From Boseongicola aestuarii (GTDB taxonomy: Bacteria; Pseudomonadota; Alphaproteobacteria; Rhodobacterales; Rhodobacteraceae), in NCBI RefSeq assembly GCF_900184815.1, contig NZ_FXXQ01000018.1, forward strand, positions 1 to 49,183: a stretch of 49,183 nucleotides of DNA. Reading direction: 5' to 3'. The notes beneath the pieces are model-generated. The model searched no databases. It was not told the origin of the DNA and was given only the letters and a program-made list of their open reading frames with translations. Shown here piece by piece: positions 8,333 to 17,064 of this stretch (position 1 is the stretch's first letter; the number at the start of each line of letters is the position of its first letter). A program made the position numbers and the translations under genes.

Positions 8333-8920
8333 TCAAAGAGTACCTTTGGTCGAAGGAACCGCATCCGATTTGCGCGGGTCCACCTCAAGAGCATCGCGCA
8401 ACGACCGCGCAACCGCCTTGAACGCTGCTTCGGCGATGTGGTGGCTGTTCAAACCATGCAAAAGCTCGACATGCAGCGTGATGCCGCCGTGCGTGGCAAA
8501 TGCCTGAAAGAACTCACGCACCAGTTCGGTATCGAACTGTCCGATCTTGGAGGTCGGCAGAGTCACATTCCACACCACATAAGGGCGCGCCGACAGATCG
8601 AGGGCGGCGCGCACAAGCGCGTCGTCCATCGGCAAAAGACAGCTCCCGTACCGCCGGATACCGCGTTTGTCGCCCATCGCTTCACTGAGGGCCTGACCCA
8701 GCGCGATGCCGGTGTCCTCGACCGTGTGGTGGTCATCAATGTGCAGATCGCCGCTGGCGCGGACCTTCATGTCGATCAGAGCATGGCGGGCTAACTGGTC
8801 GAGCATATGATCGAAAAAGCCGACACCGGTCTGGTTGTCATAAGAGCCCGTTCCGTCGAGATTGATTTCGACGGTGATATCGGTTTCTGCGGTCTTTCGC
8901 GTGATCTTGGCGCTGCGCAT
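8333..8920 (-). CDS. hisB: Imidazoleglycerol-phosphate dehydratase
   Basis: A 195-residue enzyme dehydrating imidazole glycerol phosphate to imidazole acetol phosphate. The manganese-binding motifs are visible: [15 protein letters not shown], then [14 protein letters not shown], and later [37 protein letters not shown] is the usual C-terminal helix. It is the monofunctional type, with no phosphatase domain. The start at 8920 has a GAGG site at good spacing; a GTG further upstream (8932) is an alternative. It is the first gene of the minus-strand his set in this window. Confidence 0.96.
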   Translation of the reverse strand: MRSAKITRKTAETDITVEINLDGTGSYDNQTGVGFFDHMLDQLARHALIDMKVRASGDLHIDDHHTVEDTGIALGQALSEAMGDKRGIRRYGSCLLPMDDALVRAALDLSARPYVVWNVTLPTSKIGQFDTELVREFFQAFATHGGITLHVELLHGLNSHHIAEAAFKAVARSLRDALEVDPRKSDAVPSTKGTL

Positions 8921-9330
8921 GATCGGCCTCACTTGGATGGTTCGCGCGGCTTATAGGCCGCGTTCGCGGTCGCGGGAAGGGGGCAGGGGACTCTCGCTTG
9001 CGCGCTGTTGTTTTTGATGCACGACACGGTTCGGGTCCGATCGGTGAGAGGCGCGTGATATGGATGCCTGTCCCGGAGTTCGGTGCCGCCGGTCGCGGTA
9101 CAGTCGAAGGTCTGTGCTGGTGGCGTCTTGTGGTCGGGGCTCTGCCCCGGACCCCGTGGTATTTTCGAAAGGGTGAAGTCCGATGCACGGGAACTGCACA
9201 TAAGCTGTGCTCCGGCTGCGGTTGGTTTGGATAGTTCTCTGCGTGGAGGCAGGTGGAAGACCGGGGTGTTTCATCCCCTCGCGCCCCGGTCCATCCATGG
9301 CTATGCTGGCCTCGCGAGGAGTGGTTTTGA
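8921..9330. other. Intergenic region between hisB and the two-component operon
   Basis: About 400 nt without a convincing gene. It must hold the divergent promoters of hisB and the response-regulator operon. The only structure I can identify is the GC hairpin repeat at 9134-9170. ORFs across it have no family resemblance. Confidence 0.55.
9134..9170 (+). repeat. GC hairpin with TATTTT tail, copy 2
   Basis: CGGGGC-tct-GCCCCG (9135-9149) is followed by GACCCCGTGGTATTTTCGAAA. The tail matches that of copy 1 at 8281-8321 (CCCCGGGATATTTTGAAA) apart from a few bases, although the stems differ. This is the same extragenic palindrome family. Confidence 0.7.
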
Positions 9331-10023
9331 ATGCGTGATGTGACGATTTTGGTGGTCGATGACGACGGCCAGATCCGGGATATCTTGAAGATAGCCCTGG
9401 AACGGGCCGGGTTTCGTGTTCTTCAGGCCCGCGATGGGGCCGAGGGATTGCGCGCTGTTCAGGCTGCGTCGCCTGATCTTGCGATCTTGGATATAGGTAT
9501 GCCGGAGATGGATGGCCTGGAGTTGTGTCGGGCGATCCGGCGCGATTCGGAAGTGCCGATTCTGTTTCTGACGGCGCGCGATGACGAGGTTGATCGAATT
9601 CTGGGCCTTGAGATGGGGGGCGACGATTACGTTGCCAAGCCATTTTCACCCCGCGAGCTGGTCGCACGGGTGCGCGCGATTCTGAAGCGCACCAAGGGCG
9701 CAATGCCTGAAATACGTGCGATGGTGCGGGGTCGGTTGAGTTTGTCGCCGGAAGCGCATGATTGCCGCGTTGATGGCGCCGTCGTGCAACTGACGGCCAC
9801 CGAGATCGCGATTTTATCGCGTCTCATGGCACGCCCCGCCCAAGTTTTTTCCCGTCCGAAGCTGGTGGATGCGATTTGGGGTCCGGGCATGGTCGTGTCG
9901 GATCGCACGCTTGACAGTCATTTGAGGAACCTGCGGTCCAAGCTGGGAGAGGCCGGGTTGGACGATGCGATCGATACGCTGCATGGAGTCGGATTGAGGA
10001 TGGGGCCTTGCGGCGCACAGTGA
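9331..10023 (+). CDS. OmpR/PhoB-type response regulator
   Basis: A 230-residue two-component DNA-binding regulator. The receiver domain (about 4-118) has acidic D10-D11, phospho-acceptor Asp54 in LAILDIGMPEMDG, T81 in LFLTARDD and K103 in DDYVAKPFSP. The C-terminal winged helix (about 130-226) shows LTATEIAILSRLMARPAQVFSR and VVSDRTLDSHLRNLRSKLG, both typical of OmpR/PhoB. It begins a tight operon whose next gene is its likely kinase. The target is not shown by the sequence, but the seven genes downstream are the obvious candidates. Confidence 0.94.
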   Translation: MRDVTILVVDDDGQIRDILKIALERAGFRVLQARDGAEGLRAVQAASPDLAILDIGMPEMDGLELCRAIRRDSEVPILFLTARDDEVDRILGLEMGGDDYVAKPFSPRELVARVRAILKRTKGAMPEIRAMVRGRLSLSPEAHDCRVDGAVVQLTATEIAILSRLMARPAQVFSRPKLVDAIWGPGMVVSDRTLDSHLRNLRSKLGEAGLDDAIDTLHGVGLRMGPCGAQ

Positions 10024-10967
10024 AGACCAAGTGGCGCCCGCCCCTGATGCTGGTTCTCGGCGGCTCGCTTTTAGCGGTTTTGGTTTTGCCGGTTTTCGGT
10101 TTGGTGATGGTCGCCGGTTTGGCACCGGGTCTGAGCGGGGGGCAAGCGCTGGTGCTGGTGGCGGTGGTTTCGCTCGCGGCGACGCTGGTGTTGGGGTGGT
10201 TGTTGTGGCGGCTGATCCTGCGACCGGTGCGCGGGTTGGCTGAGAGGGCCGAGGTGATACGGAGCGGCGGCGTGGCTGCGCCGATGGAGCATTTCGGCAC
10301 ACCCGAGATAGGTGATCTGGGGCAGACGGTTCTGGAAATGGCAGAGGTGTTGCAGGCGCGCGAGTTGGCGGTGCGGTCGTATTCGGATCATGTGAGCCAT
10401 GAGTTCAAGACGCCTTTGACGGCGATCCGGGGGGCGGCAGAGTTGTTGGAGGCCGATGACAGTCTGTCACACGAGGCCGCCGGACTGGTGTCGACGATTG
10501 TACGGGCCGAGGCGCGGCTTGAGCGGTTGCTGGAGGCCGCGCGCGTGATCGCGGCGGCGCGCAATCCGATGCACCACGGCGCGGTGACGCTGGGCTCTGT
10601 GGACGTGCCGGCAAGCGGGATCCAAGTGGAGGTATTGGGCGGCGAGGTGGTGTTCCCATTGTCGGCAGAGGGCCTCGGCATTGTGCTGGGGCATCTTGTT
10701 GCCAATGCGGAAAGCGCGGGGGCTTCGCGGGTGTCGATTGTCGGTGCGGCGCCGGGGCACGGCGCGGTCCTGACCGTGACCGACGATGGTCCCGGCATAT
10801 CGCCGGGCAATCGCGACAGGTGTTTCGAGCCGTTCTTTACCACCCGGCGCGACGCCGGTGGCACGGGCATGGGGCTGGCGATCGTGCAGACGCTGCTTCT
10901 GGCACACGGCGGCGCGATTTCGTTGGAGCAAAGCGAGTCCGGCGCCCGGTTTCGCATTGTATTTTGA
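10008..10967 (+). CDS. Sensor histidine kinase
   Basis: An inner-membrane kinase of about 319 residues. Two hydrophobic segments (about 12-38 and 46-68) are separated by only a few residues, so there is almost no periplasmic sensor. A short HAMP linker (PVRGLAERAEVIRSGG) follows. Phospho-acceptor His131 is in SDHVSHEFKTPLTAIRGAAELL. The ATPase domain has a degenerate N box (LGHLVANAES), G1 (TDDGPGIS), F box (FEPFFTTRRDAGG) and G2 (GTGMGLAIV). The TTG at 10008 has a GAGGA site 7 nt before it; a GTG at 10020 overlaps the regulator stop as GTGA and is the alternative start. With no sensor domain, it may sense the membrane or a partner protein. Confidence 0.92.
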   Translation: MRRTVKTKWRPPLMLVLGGSLLAVLVLPVFGLVMVAGLAPGLSGGQALVLVAVVSLAATLVLGWLLWRLILRPVRGLAERAEVIRSGGVAAPMEHFGTPEIGDLGQTVLEMAEVLQARELAVRSYSDHVSHEFKTPLTAIRGAAELLEADDSLSHEAAGLVSTIVRAEARLERLLEAARVIAAARNPMHHGAVTLGSVDVPASGIQVEVLGGEVVFPLSAEGLGIVLGHLVANAESAGASRVSIVGAAPGHGAVLTVTDDGPGISPGNRDRCFEPFFTTRRDAGGTGMGLAIVQTLLLAHGGAISLEQSESGARFRIVF

Positions 10968-10991
10968 GCAAAATGGTCTGATTGTCGGGCG

Positions 10992-11423
10992 ATGTTACGC
11001 AATATTCCGAATATCCTGTCACCCGATATCCTGTGGACGCTTCAAGCCATGGGGCATGGCGACACATTGGTAATTGGAGATGCCAATTTCCCGGCTCAGT
11101 CGATGGGTCAACGGTGTCACCGTCTGGACGGTCTGACGGCGACCGATGTGCTGGAGGCGGTTTTAACCCTGTTTCCCCTGGACAGTTTCGTCAGCGACCC
11201 CGCCCAGGTCATGCAGATGGTCGACGACCCCGAAGGCACGCCGCCGATTGTTGACGAATTCCAGCGGATTATCGACAGAGTGGCTGACCATCCGGCCAAG
11301 ATCGCGAAAGTCGAGCGCTTTGCCTTTTACGATCTGGCACGGGCGGGCTTTGCGGTGGTTCAGACGGGTGAAGCGCGGCTCTACGGGAACATCATTCTCA
11401 AGAAGGGCGTTGTGGTCACATGA
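10992..11423 (+). CDS. RbsD/FucU family protein
   Basis: A 143-residue protein of the RbsD/FucU fold, known as ribose pyranase or fucose mutarotase. Conserved family features are ILWTLQAMGHGDTLVIGDANFPA near the N-terminus (the catalytic His and Asp), a central variable loop, and the C-terminal FYDLARAGFAVVQTGEARLYGNIILKKGVV, which matches the FucU-type ending. It begins 24 nt after the kinase and precedes pqiA by 27 nt, so it belongs to the operon. No sugar transporter or kinase is nearby, so the natural substrate is open. Confidence 0.88.
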   Translation: MLRNIPNILSPDILWTLQAMGHGDTLVIGDANFPAQSMGQRCHRLDGLTATDVLEAVLTLFPLDSFVSDPAQVMQMVDDPEGTPPIVDEFQRIIDRVADHPAKIAKVERFAFYDLARAGFAVVQTGEARLYGNIILKKGVVVT

Positions 11424-11450
11424 GCCTTTTCGCCGCCGTGGTCGCTGATC

Positions 11451-12080
11451 ATGGTTGATACTTCAAGACTGGACGACCTGATCGTGTGCACGGAGTGCGA
11501 TGCGCTGTACCGTGTGCGCCAGCCCGAGCGCGGCCAGGTTGCGGTTTGTGCGCGGTGCCACACTGTTTTGGCAGCGCCTCGGGCGAAGGCGGCGTTGCAG
11601 ATCGTGGCTTTGGCGGTGGCGACCCTGATCCTGATCGTAGGAGCCGCTGTGTTTCCGTTCTTGCGCATCGAAGTGGGCGGAGTAGCCAATGCGGCCTCAG
11701 TTCTGGACATTAGCTACGCCTTTTTCGACGGGTTCCTGACGGTTCTCGTGATCGCCACGATGTCCATGATCCTAGCGATTCCTGCGCTGAGGACGGGGCT
11801 GATCATCTATGTGCTGGCGCCGTTTATCGTGGACAAGCCGGCATTGCCAGGTGCGCGGGCGGCGTTTCGGGTGGCGCAGCAGTTGCGTCCCTGGGCAATG
11901 GCAGAGATTTTTGCAATCGGCTGCGCGGTGTCACTGGTCAAGATCGCGGATTTGGCGCAGGTGACATTTGGTCCGGCGTTCTGGATGTTCGCTGTTTTGA
12001 CTGTTCTCATTGTTATCCAGCAGAAGTTCATGTGTAGTTGGTCGGTATGGAACGCGTTGGCTTCACAGACCCCGTCCTGA
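11451..12080 (+). CDS. pqiA: Paraquat-inducible protein A, first half-type protein
   Basis: A 209-residue inner-membrane protein. An N-terminal zinc ribbon (CTECDALYRVRQPERG, then CARCHTVL) precedes about four hydrophobic helices (about 43-68, 84-108, 115-130 and 148-190). This equals one half of the roughly 417-residue E. coli PqiA, which has two such repeats. PqiA is the membrane partner of the PqiB lipid-transport tunnel. The second half is encoded by the next, overlapping gene. This split into two genes is usual in Rhodobacteraceae. Confidence 0.9.
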   Translation: MVDTSRLDDLIVCTECDALYRVRQPERGQVAVCARCHTVLAAPRAKAALQIVALAVATLILIVGAAVFPFLRIEVGGVANAASVLDISYAFFDGFLTVLVIATMSMILAIPALRTGLIIYVLAPFIVDKPALPGARAAFRVAQQLRPWAMAEIFAIGCAVSLVKIADLAQVTFGPAFWMFAVLTVLIVIQQKFMCSWSVWNALASQTPS

Positions 12081-12691
12081 CCGCCCGCGATGCGGGATTG
12101 GTAGGTTGCCGCAGCTGCGCGCGTGCCTGGCCGATGGGCACGGAAGTTTGCCCCAATTGCGGGGCGCGGGTGCAGTCGCGGTCGAGGCGCAGCTTGCAGC
12201 GGGTTTGGGCCTGGTGGTTGGCAGGGCTGATCTGTTACGTGCCTGCAAACATTTACCCGATGCTGGAGACCCGCACTCTGGTGCACACCGAAAGTGCGAC
12301 GATTGTTGGTGGTGCGGTCGATCTGGCGGCCCATGGAGCTTACGGGATTGCTCTGATCATTCTGGTAGCGAGTGTCGTTATTCCGGTCGGCAAGTTCGTT
12401 AGCATCGCGTTTCTGGCTTTGAGTGTGGGGCGGATTTCACGGACCTCGCCCGAAGCGCGGCACGGGGTGCATGAGATTGTCGAATATATCGGACGCTGGT
12501 CGATGATCGACGTCTTTGTGGTGGCAATTCTGTCATCATTAGTGCAGCTAAACGCAGTGGCGGCCATTCAGCCGGGGCCGGCGAGTCTCGCGTTCGCGCT
12601 GTCGGTGATTTTCACGATGTTGTCGGCGCAGGCCTTTGATCCGCGCATGATCTGGGACGGCATCGAAGACCAAAAGGCGGGCCACCTGTGA
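12038..12691 (+). CDS. pqiA: Paraquat-inducible protein A, second half-type protein
   Basis: A protein of about 217 residues with its own zinc ribbon (CRSCARAWPMGTEVCPNCGARV, about 24-45) and four predicted helices, including WWLAGLICYVPANIYPMLETR and VSIAFLALSVG. It is homologous to the preceding protein and completes the PqiA pair. The reading frame overlaps the first gene by 34-43 nt; ATG 12038 or 12047 are both possible. Its stop overlaps the pqiB GTG start (GTGA), implying coupled translation. Confidence 0.9.
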   Translation: MVGMERVGFTDPVLTARDAGLVGCRSCARAWPMGTEVCPNCGARVQSRSRRSLQRVWAWWLAGLICYVPANIYPMLETRTLVHTESATIVGGAVDLAAHGAYGIALIILVASVVIPVGKFVSIAFLALSVGRISRTSPEARHGVHEIVEYIGRWSMIDVFVVAILSSLVQLNAVAAIQPGPASLAFALSVIFTMLSAQAFDPRMIWDGIEDQKAGHL

Positions 12692-14790
12692 GCGACCAAC
12701 CACCTGAGATACCGGTCCGTACCGTGAGGGCGTCGATATTCGAGCGCGCTTCGGTTGTTTGGCTTGTGCCGATGGCGACGCTTTTGGTGGCGCTGGGTGT
12801 GGCGTGGCAGTCGTATTCGGACCGGGGTCCGGTGATCGAGATAGCCTTCAGCAGTGCGGCCGGCATGTCTCCGGGCGAGACGGTGTTGCGGTACCGCGAT
12901 GTCGACGTCGGGCTGGTCGAGGACGTGTCGTTCACCGATGATCTGAGCCAGGTTTTGGCCTCGGTGAGGTTGGAAAAGAGCATTGCGGACTTCGTCGACG
13001 AAGGCTCGAAGTTCTGGATTGTGCGCCCCGAAGTGTCGGCGCGTGGCGTGAGCGGGCTCGATACCGTTTTGAGCGGTATCTACATCGAAGGCACATGGGA
13101 CAGCGTTCCCGATGGGCTGGCGGTTCGCCACGCTGCCTTGTCCGAACCGCCACTGGCTGCGGGGGATGAGCAGGGTTTGCGGATCGTGCTGAATGCAAGT
13201 CCGGGGGCCGCTCTGAGCGAAGGCGCGCCGATATTATACAAGGGCATCGAGGTCGGCCGGATCGGCAAGCCCGGTCTGTCCGAAGACGGTGTGAATGCGC
13301 AGGCCAACGCGATCATATTCGAGCCATATGACCGGATCGTTACGTCAGCGACGCGGTTTTGGGACACATCCGGGTTCACGTTTTCCATTGGAGCGGGAGG
13401 GGCCGAGTTGGATTTCACGTCACTTGCGTCGTTGATCGGTGGCGGCGTGACGTTTGAGACCATCGTCTCGGGCGGTCGGCCGGCGGCCGATGGTGCGCAG
13501 TTCGGCTTGTTCGCCGACGAGGGCCGTGCGCGGGCCAGTCTGTTCGAGACCAGCGACGAGACCGAATTGAACCTGACGGTGGTGTTTCGCGAGAATTTCA
13601 GCGGTCTTGTGGTCGGAGCTCCGGTTGAGCTGGATGGCGTGCGGATTGGCGAGGTGTCGAGCATTCGCGGGCTGGTGGATGAGGACCGGTTCGGCGACGA
13701 CGGGGTGCGGCTATTGACGACGCTGGCGCTGGTGCCATCGCGGCTGTCGCTGGATCTCAGTACGTTTGACGACCCGCTGGATTATTTCGTGCAGCGCGTG
13801 GACGCGGGACTTCGGGCGCGGTTGGCGACGGCGACCATCCTTACCGGCGGTCTGAAGGTCGAGATGATCGACGTGCCGGATGCGCCGATTGAGCTGATGG
13901 ATATGGCGGGCGATCCCTATCCGATCCTGCCCAGTACTCAGAGCGAGATTTCGGATGTTTCGGCCACCGCCGAGGGGGTGTTTCAACGCATCAACGCCTT
14001 GCCGATCGAAGAATTGCTGGTCAGTGCCATCGCATTTCTGGATGCGGCGGAGAACCTGGTCGGGGCGGAAGACACGCGGGCTGTGCCTGGTGATGTGCGT
14101 GGCTTGATCGGTGATGTGCGGGGATTGGTGAGTGCGCCTGCAATGCAGGGTTTGCCGGGCGAAGTGTCGGCGCTTGTGGGAGAGTTGCAAGGCGTGGCGG
14201 AAGACATGCGCGCGGTGACTGCAGCGCTTGACGAAGCGGATCTGGTGGCTCGATTGCAGGGCGCCATCGATGCGGCGGCAGCGGCGGCGACGGGGGTCGA
14301 AACCAGCGTCGCTGGTGTCCCGGAGCTGGTGACCTCGGTGACGAACCTGTCTGATCGCGCTGCATCCATTCCCTTGGAGGACATGATCGAGCAAGCCAGC
14401 GCGACATTAGCGTCGGCAGAAGCGTTGTTCGTTTCGGAAGACACGCAAGCCTTGCCGGGCGCGCTCGGAACTGCTCTGGGCGAGGTCGAAGCGGCGTTGC
14501 GCGAGCTGCGTGAAGGTGGTGCCGTGCGCAGTCTGAATCAGACTTTGGCATCGGCCGAGACAGCGGCTGCGGCTGTCGAAACGGCGGTTGCGGGACTGCC
14601 GTCTCTGGCGGCACGGATCGAGGAACTGGTGGCGCAAGCCGAAGAGACACTTGCGGGACTGGATCAGAATTCGGACTTTAGCCGCGAAGCGCGCGCGGCA
14701 TTGCGGGATGTCAGTGATGCCGCAAAAGCCTTTGAAAGCTTGAGCCGCGCGCTTGAGCGCCGACCAAATTCGGTCATTTTAGGACGTTGA
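12688..14790 (+). CDS. pqiB: PqiB-type MCE protein
   Basis: A 700-residue periplasm-spanning lipid transporter subunit. One N-terminal membrane anchor (VVWLVPMATLLVALGVAW, about 21-40) is followed by three MCE/MlaD domains: about 45-130 (PGETVLRYRDVDVGLVEDV), 158-270 (EGAPILYKGIEVGRIGKP) and 290-400 (VGAPVELDGVRIGEVSSI). The C-terminal 270 residues are Ala/Glu-rich and helical, able to form the coiled-coil needle that makes a tunnel to the outer membrane. Length is somewhat above E. coli PqiB. The start is GTG overlapping the previous stop. It acts with PqiA and the PqiC lipoprotein in transport of lipids between membranes. Confidence 0.93.
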   Translation: MSDQPPEIPVRTVRASIFERASVVWLVPMATLLVALGVAWQSYSDRGPVIEIAFSSAAGMSPGETVLRYRDVDVGLVEDVSFTDDLSQVLASVRLEKSIADFVDEGSKFWIVRPEVSARGVSGLDTVLSGIYIEGTWDSVPDGLAVRHAALSEPPLAAGDEQGLRIVLNASPGAALSEGAPILYKGIEVGRIGKPGLSEDGVNAQANAIIFEPYDRIVTSATRFWDTSGFTFSIGAGGAELDFTSLASLIGGGVTFETIVSGGRPAADGAQFGLFADEGRARASLFETSDETELNLTVVFRENFSGLVVGAPVELDGVRIGEVSSIRGLVDEDRFGDDGVRLLTTLALVPSRLSLDLSTFDDPLDYFVQRVDAGLRARLATATILTGGLKVEMIDVPDAPIELMDMAGDPYPILPSTQSEISDVSATAEGVFQRINALPIEELLVSAIAFLDAAENLVGAEDTRAVPGDVRGLIGDVRGLVSAPAMQGLPGEVSALVGELQGVAEDMRAVTAALDEADLVARLQGAIDAAAAAATGVETSVAGVPELVTSVTNLSDRAASIPLEDMIEQASATLASAEALFVSEDTQALPGALGTALGEVEAALRELREGGAVRSLNQTLASAETAAAAVETAVAGLPSLAARIEELVAQAEETLAGLDQNSDFSREARAALRDVSDAAKAFESLSRALERRPNSVILGR

Positions 14791-14791
14791 T

Positions 14792-15364
14792 ATGAGATTG
14801 GACCGGATTATTGCCATTGTTGTCGCATCGCTTGCCCTCGCCGCGTGCGGTTCGACGGAAATCGCGCGTTTTGCCGGTGAGGCGGCGGCGCCGAGTGAGC
14901 GGATCGGTATCCGTTATGCGTCGGTGTCAGTGCGCGAGATATCGCTGCCGACCTATGCCTCAGCTGAGTTTCTGGTCACAGAGGCGGCCGATGGCTCGTT
15001 GGTCGAGGACCCCGACACGCTTTGGGCCGACGATCCGGTGCGCGATGTGACGCTTGGATTTGCGCGGGCCTTGACGACGATCACGCAAGCACGCGTAGCG
15101 CCCGACCCGTGGCCTTACCGCAGCGTGCCGGAGGCCACCGTCGACATACGCGTGGACAAATTCGTGGCGCGCAGCGATGGCACATTTGTGGCGACGGGTC
15201 AGTATTTCATCGCACCCGAAGACGAAGATCAGCCCGAGCGCGCCATCGGGTTCTCGATTTCAACGCCGTATCTTGCGGCGGTTGGAATGCAGGCCATTGC
15301 CGGCGCGCGGTCGCGCACGGTGACGGCCTTGGCCGAACACGTCGCCCGTTATGGTTTGCGGTAG
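14792..15364 (+). CDS. pqiC: PqiC-type outer-membrane lipoprotein
   Basis: A 190-residue lipoprotein. The signal MRLDRIIAIVVASLALAAC ends in the lipobox LALAAC. The ABC-type transport auxiliary lipoprotein domain follows: RIGIRYASVSVREISLPTYA, then DPVRDVTLGFARALTTIT, and VDIRVDKFVARSDGTFVATGQY. In E. coli, PqiC caps the PqiB needle at the outer membrane. It begins 1 nt after the pqiB stop. The next gene, aconitase X, starts 5 nt downstream, so transcription continues. Confidence 0.9.
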   Translation: MRLDRIIAIVVASLALAACGSTEIARFAGEAAAPSERIGIRYASVSVREISLPTYASAEFLVTEAADGSLVEDPDTLWADDPVRDVTLGFARALTTITQARVAPDPWPYRSVPEATVDIRVDKFVARSDGTFVATGQYFIAPEDEDQPERAIGFSISTPYLAAVGMQAIAGARSRTVTALAEHVARYGLR

Positions 15365-15369
15365 GACGC

Positions 15370-17064
15370 ATGGGTGACGCCGCGATGCTGCTGGCCGGGG
15401 GCGATGCATCGGGCGCGGTTCTGGTGTGCGACGAGGGCCTGAGTTTCTGGGGCGGAGTCGATCCCGAAACCGGGCGGATCATCGACGCGCATCACCCACA
15501 GGCGGGGGCGCGTGTCAGTGGCAAAGTGCTGATGATGCCAACGTCGCGCGGGTCGTGCAGCGGCAGCGGGGTGTTGCTGGAGTTGGCTTTGTCCGGGTTG
15601 GCGCCTGCGGTCCTAGTGTTTGCGGAAGATGAAGAGGTCTTGACGCTTGGCGCGATGGTTTCAGAGCGGATATTCGAGCGGCCGGTGACGGTGGTTCGAT
15701 TGCCGGCTGATGATTATGCCGCCTTGGCGCGACAGGGCGAGGCGCGGGTTTTTGGCGGGCGACTGATGGCGTATGGCCTGGACATTGCCTTGGAGCGTGC
15801 CGAGGTGGACCGGTTGGAGCTGAGCGCGGCAGATCGCGCAGTTTTGGCGGGTGAGTCTGGCGCTGCCGCACAGACAGCAATGGAGATTGTCTGTCTGATG
15901 GGGGTGGCGCAGGGGGCGACCGCTTTGATGGACGTCACGCGGGGGCATATCGACGGTTGTATTCTGGCGCATTCCGCCAACCTGATCTTTGCCGAGAAGA
16001 TGGCCGGAATGGGTGCGACGGTCACTATCCCCACGACGATCAATGCGATTTCGGTAGATCGCGAGAACTGGGTTTCTCAGGGAGTCAGCGAGGATTTCGG
16101 CAGCCGTGCCAGTCGCTTGGCGGATGCCTATGTTGCGATGGGGGCGCGGCAGACGTTTACCTGCGCGCCGTATCTGTTACAGGATCGCCCAAGGCGTGGC
16201 GAGTGCATTGGCTGGTCTGAGTCCAATGCGGTGATCTATGCCAATTCGGTTTTGGGCGCGCGGACACCGAAGCATCCCGATTACCTTGATTTATGCATCG
16301 CGATGACCGGTAGGGCGGCGGTTTCGGGGGTTTATGCGGACGCAGGCCGCGTGGCGCGGCGGGTGGTTGAGGTGGCGTTTCCTGACGCGGCGGACGATGC
16401 GGTCTGGCCTTTGCTGGGCTGGCTGTTAGGCAAGGCTTCGCCGGACCGCGTGCCGCTTGTGGTCGGTCTGGAAGAGACGTCGCCGAGCTCGGACGATCTA
16501 AAGGCGCTTTGTGCGGCCTTTGGCACGACCTCGGGCGCCCCGATGCTGCACATTCGCGGCGTGACGCCTGAGAGCGGGCTGGAGCCTGTCGCGGATGCCG
16601 ACCGTGCGCGGATTGGGGCGGCGGAATTTGCGGCGGCATGGCGCGAATTGAACGCGGGCGAGGAGAGTGTTGAATTGGTGGCCATCGGCTCGCCGCATGT
16701 GTCGCTCGACGAGGTGCGGGTTTTGGCCGGATTATTGGAGGGACAGACGATCCGCGAAGGTGTCGAAGTGATCGTGACTATCGGGCGCGAGGTTCTCGCG
16801 GCGGCGAGGTCCGAGGGGCTTGTGGTGGCGCTTGAGGCGATGGGCGCGCGGTTTCTGCCGGATATCTGCTGGTGTTCGATTACCGAGCCGCTGTTTCCGA
16901 GCCGCACGAAAGTGCTTGTCACAAACTCGGGGAAATACGCGCATTATGCGTTTGGGTTGTCAGGCCGGAAGGTGCGCTTTGGCGGATTGAAGACTTGCGT
17001 CGAGGCGGCGGTGACGGGACGGGTTTCTTCCGCCCCACCGGCATGGATCGGCGCGACTTCCTAG
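15370..17064 (+). CDS. Aconitase X, fused small and large subunits
   Basis: A 564-residue dehydratase of the AcnX family. The N-terminal swivelling small-subunit domain (about 1-130) has the active-site Ser region MPTSRGSCSGSGVLLEL. The large-subunit domain (about 165-564) shows ILAHSANLIFAEKM, TCAPYLLQDRPRRGECIGWSE, NSVLGARTPKHPDYLD, and near the end KVLVTNSGKYAHYAF and GLKTCVEAA, which supply cysteines for the iron-sulfur cluster. Characterised relatives are cis-3-hydroxy-L-proline dehydratase (bacterial, fused type) and the archaeal mevalonate 5-phosphate dehydratase. The former is the more likely role here. The start at 15370 is 5 nt after pqiC, and the gene overlaps the convergent aminotransferase stop by 4 nt. 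No ornithine cyclodeaminase-like partner is seen nearby. Confidence 0.88.
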   Translation: MGDAAMLLAGGDASGAVLVCDEGLSFWGGVDPETGRIIDAHHPQAGARVSGKVLMMPTSRGSCSGSGVLLELALSGLAPAVLVFAEDEEVLTLGAMVSERIFERPVTVVRLPADDYAALARQGEARVFGGRLMAYGLDIALERAEVDRLELSAADRAVLAGESGAAAQTAMEIVCLMGVAQGATALMDVTRGHIDGCILAHSANLIFAEKMAGMGATVTIPTTINAISVDRENWVSQGVSEDFGSRASRLADAYVAMGARQTFTCAPYLLQDRPRRGECIGWSESNAVIYANSVLGARTPKHPDYLDLCIAMTGRAAVSGVYADAGRVARRVVEVAFPDAADDAVWPLLGWLLGKASPDRVPLVVGLEETSPSSDDLKALCAAFGTTSGAPMLHIRGVTPESGLEPVADADRARIGAAEFAAAWRELNAGEESVELVAIGSPHVSLDEVRVLAGLLEGQTIREGVEVIVTIGREVLAAARSEGLVVALEAMGARFLPDICWCSITEPLFPSRTKVLVTNSGKYAHYAFGLSGRKVRFGGLKTCVEAAVTGRVSSAPPAWIGATS

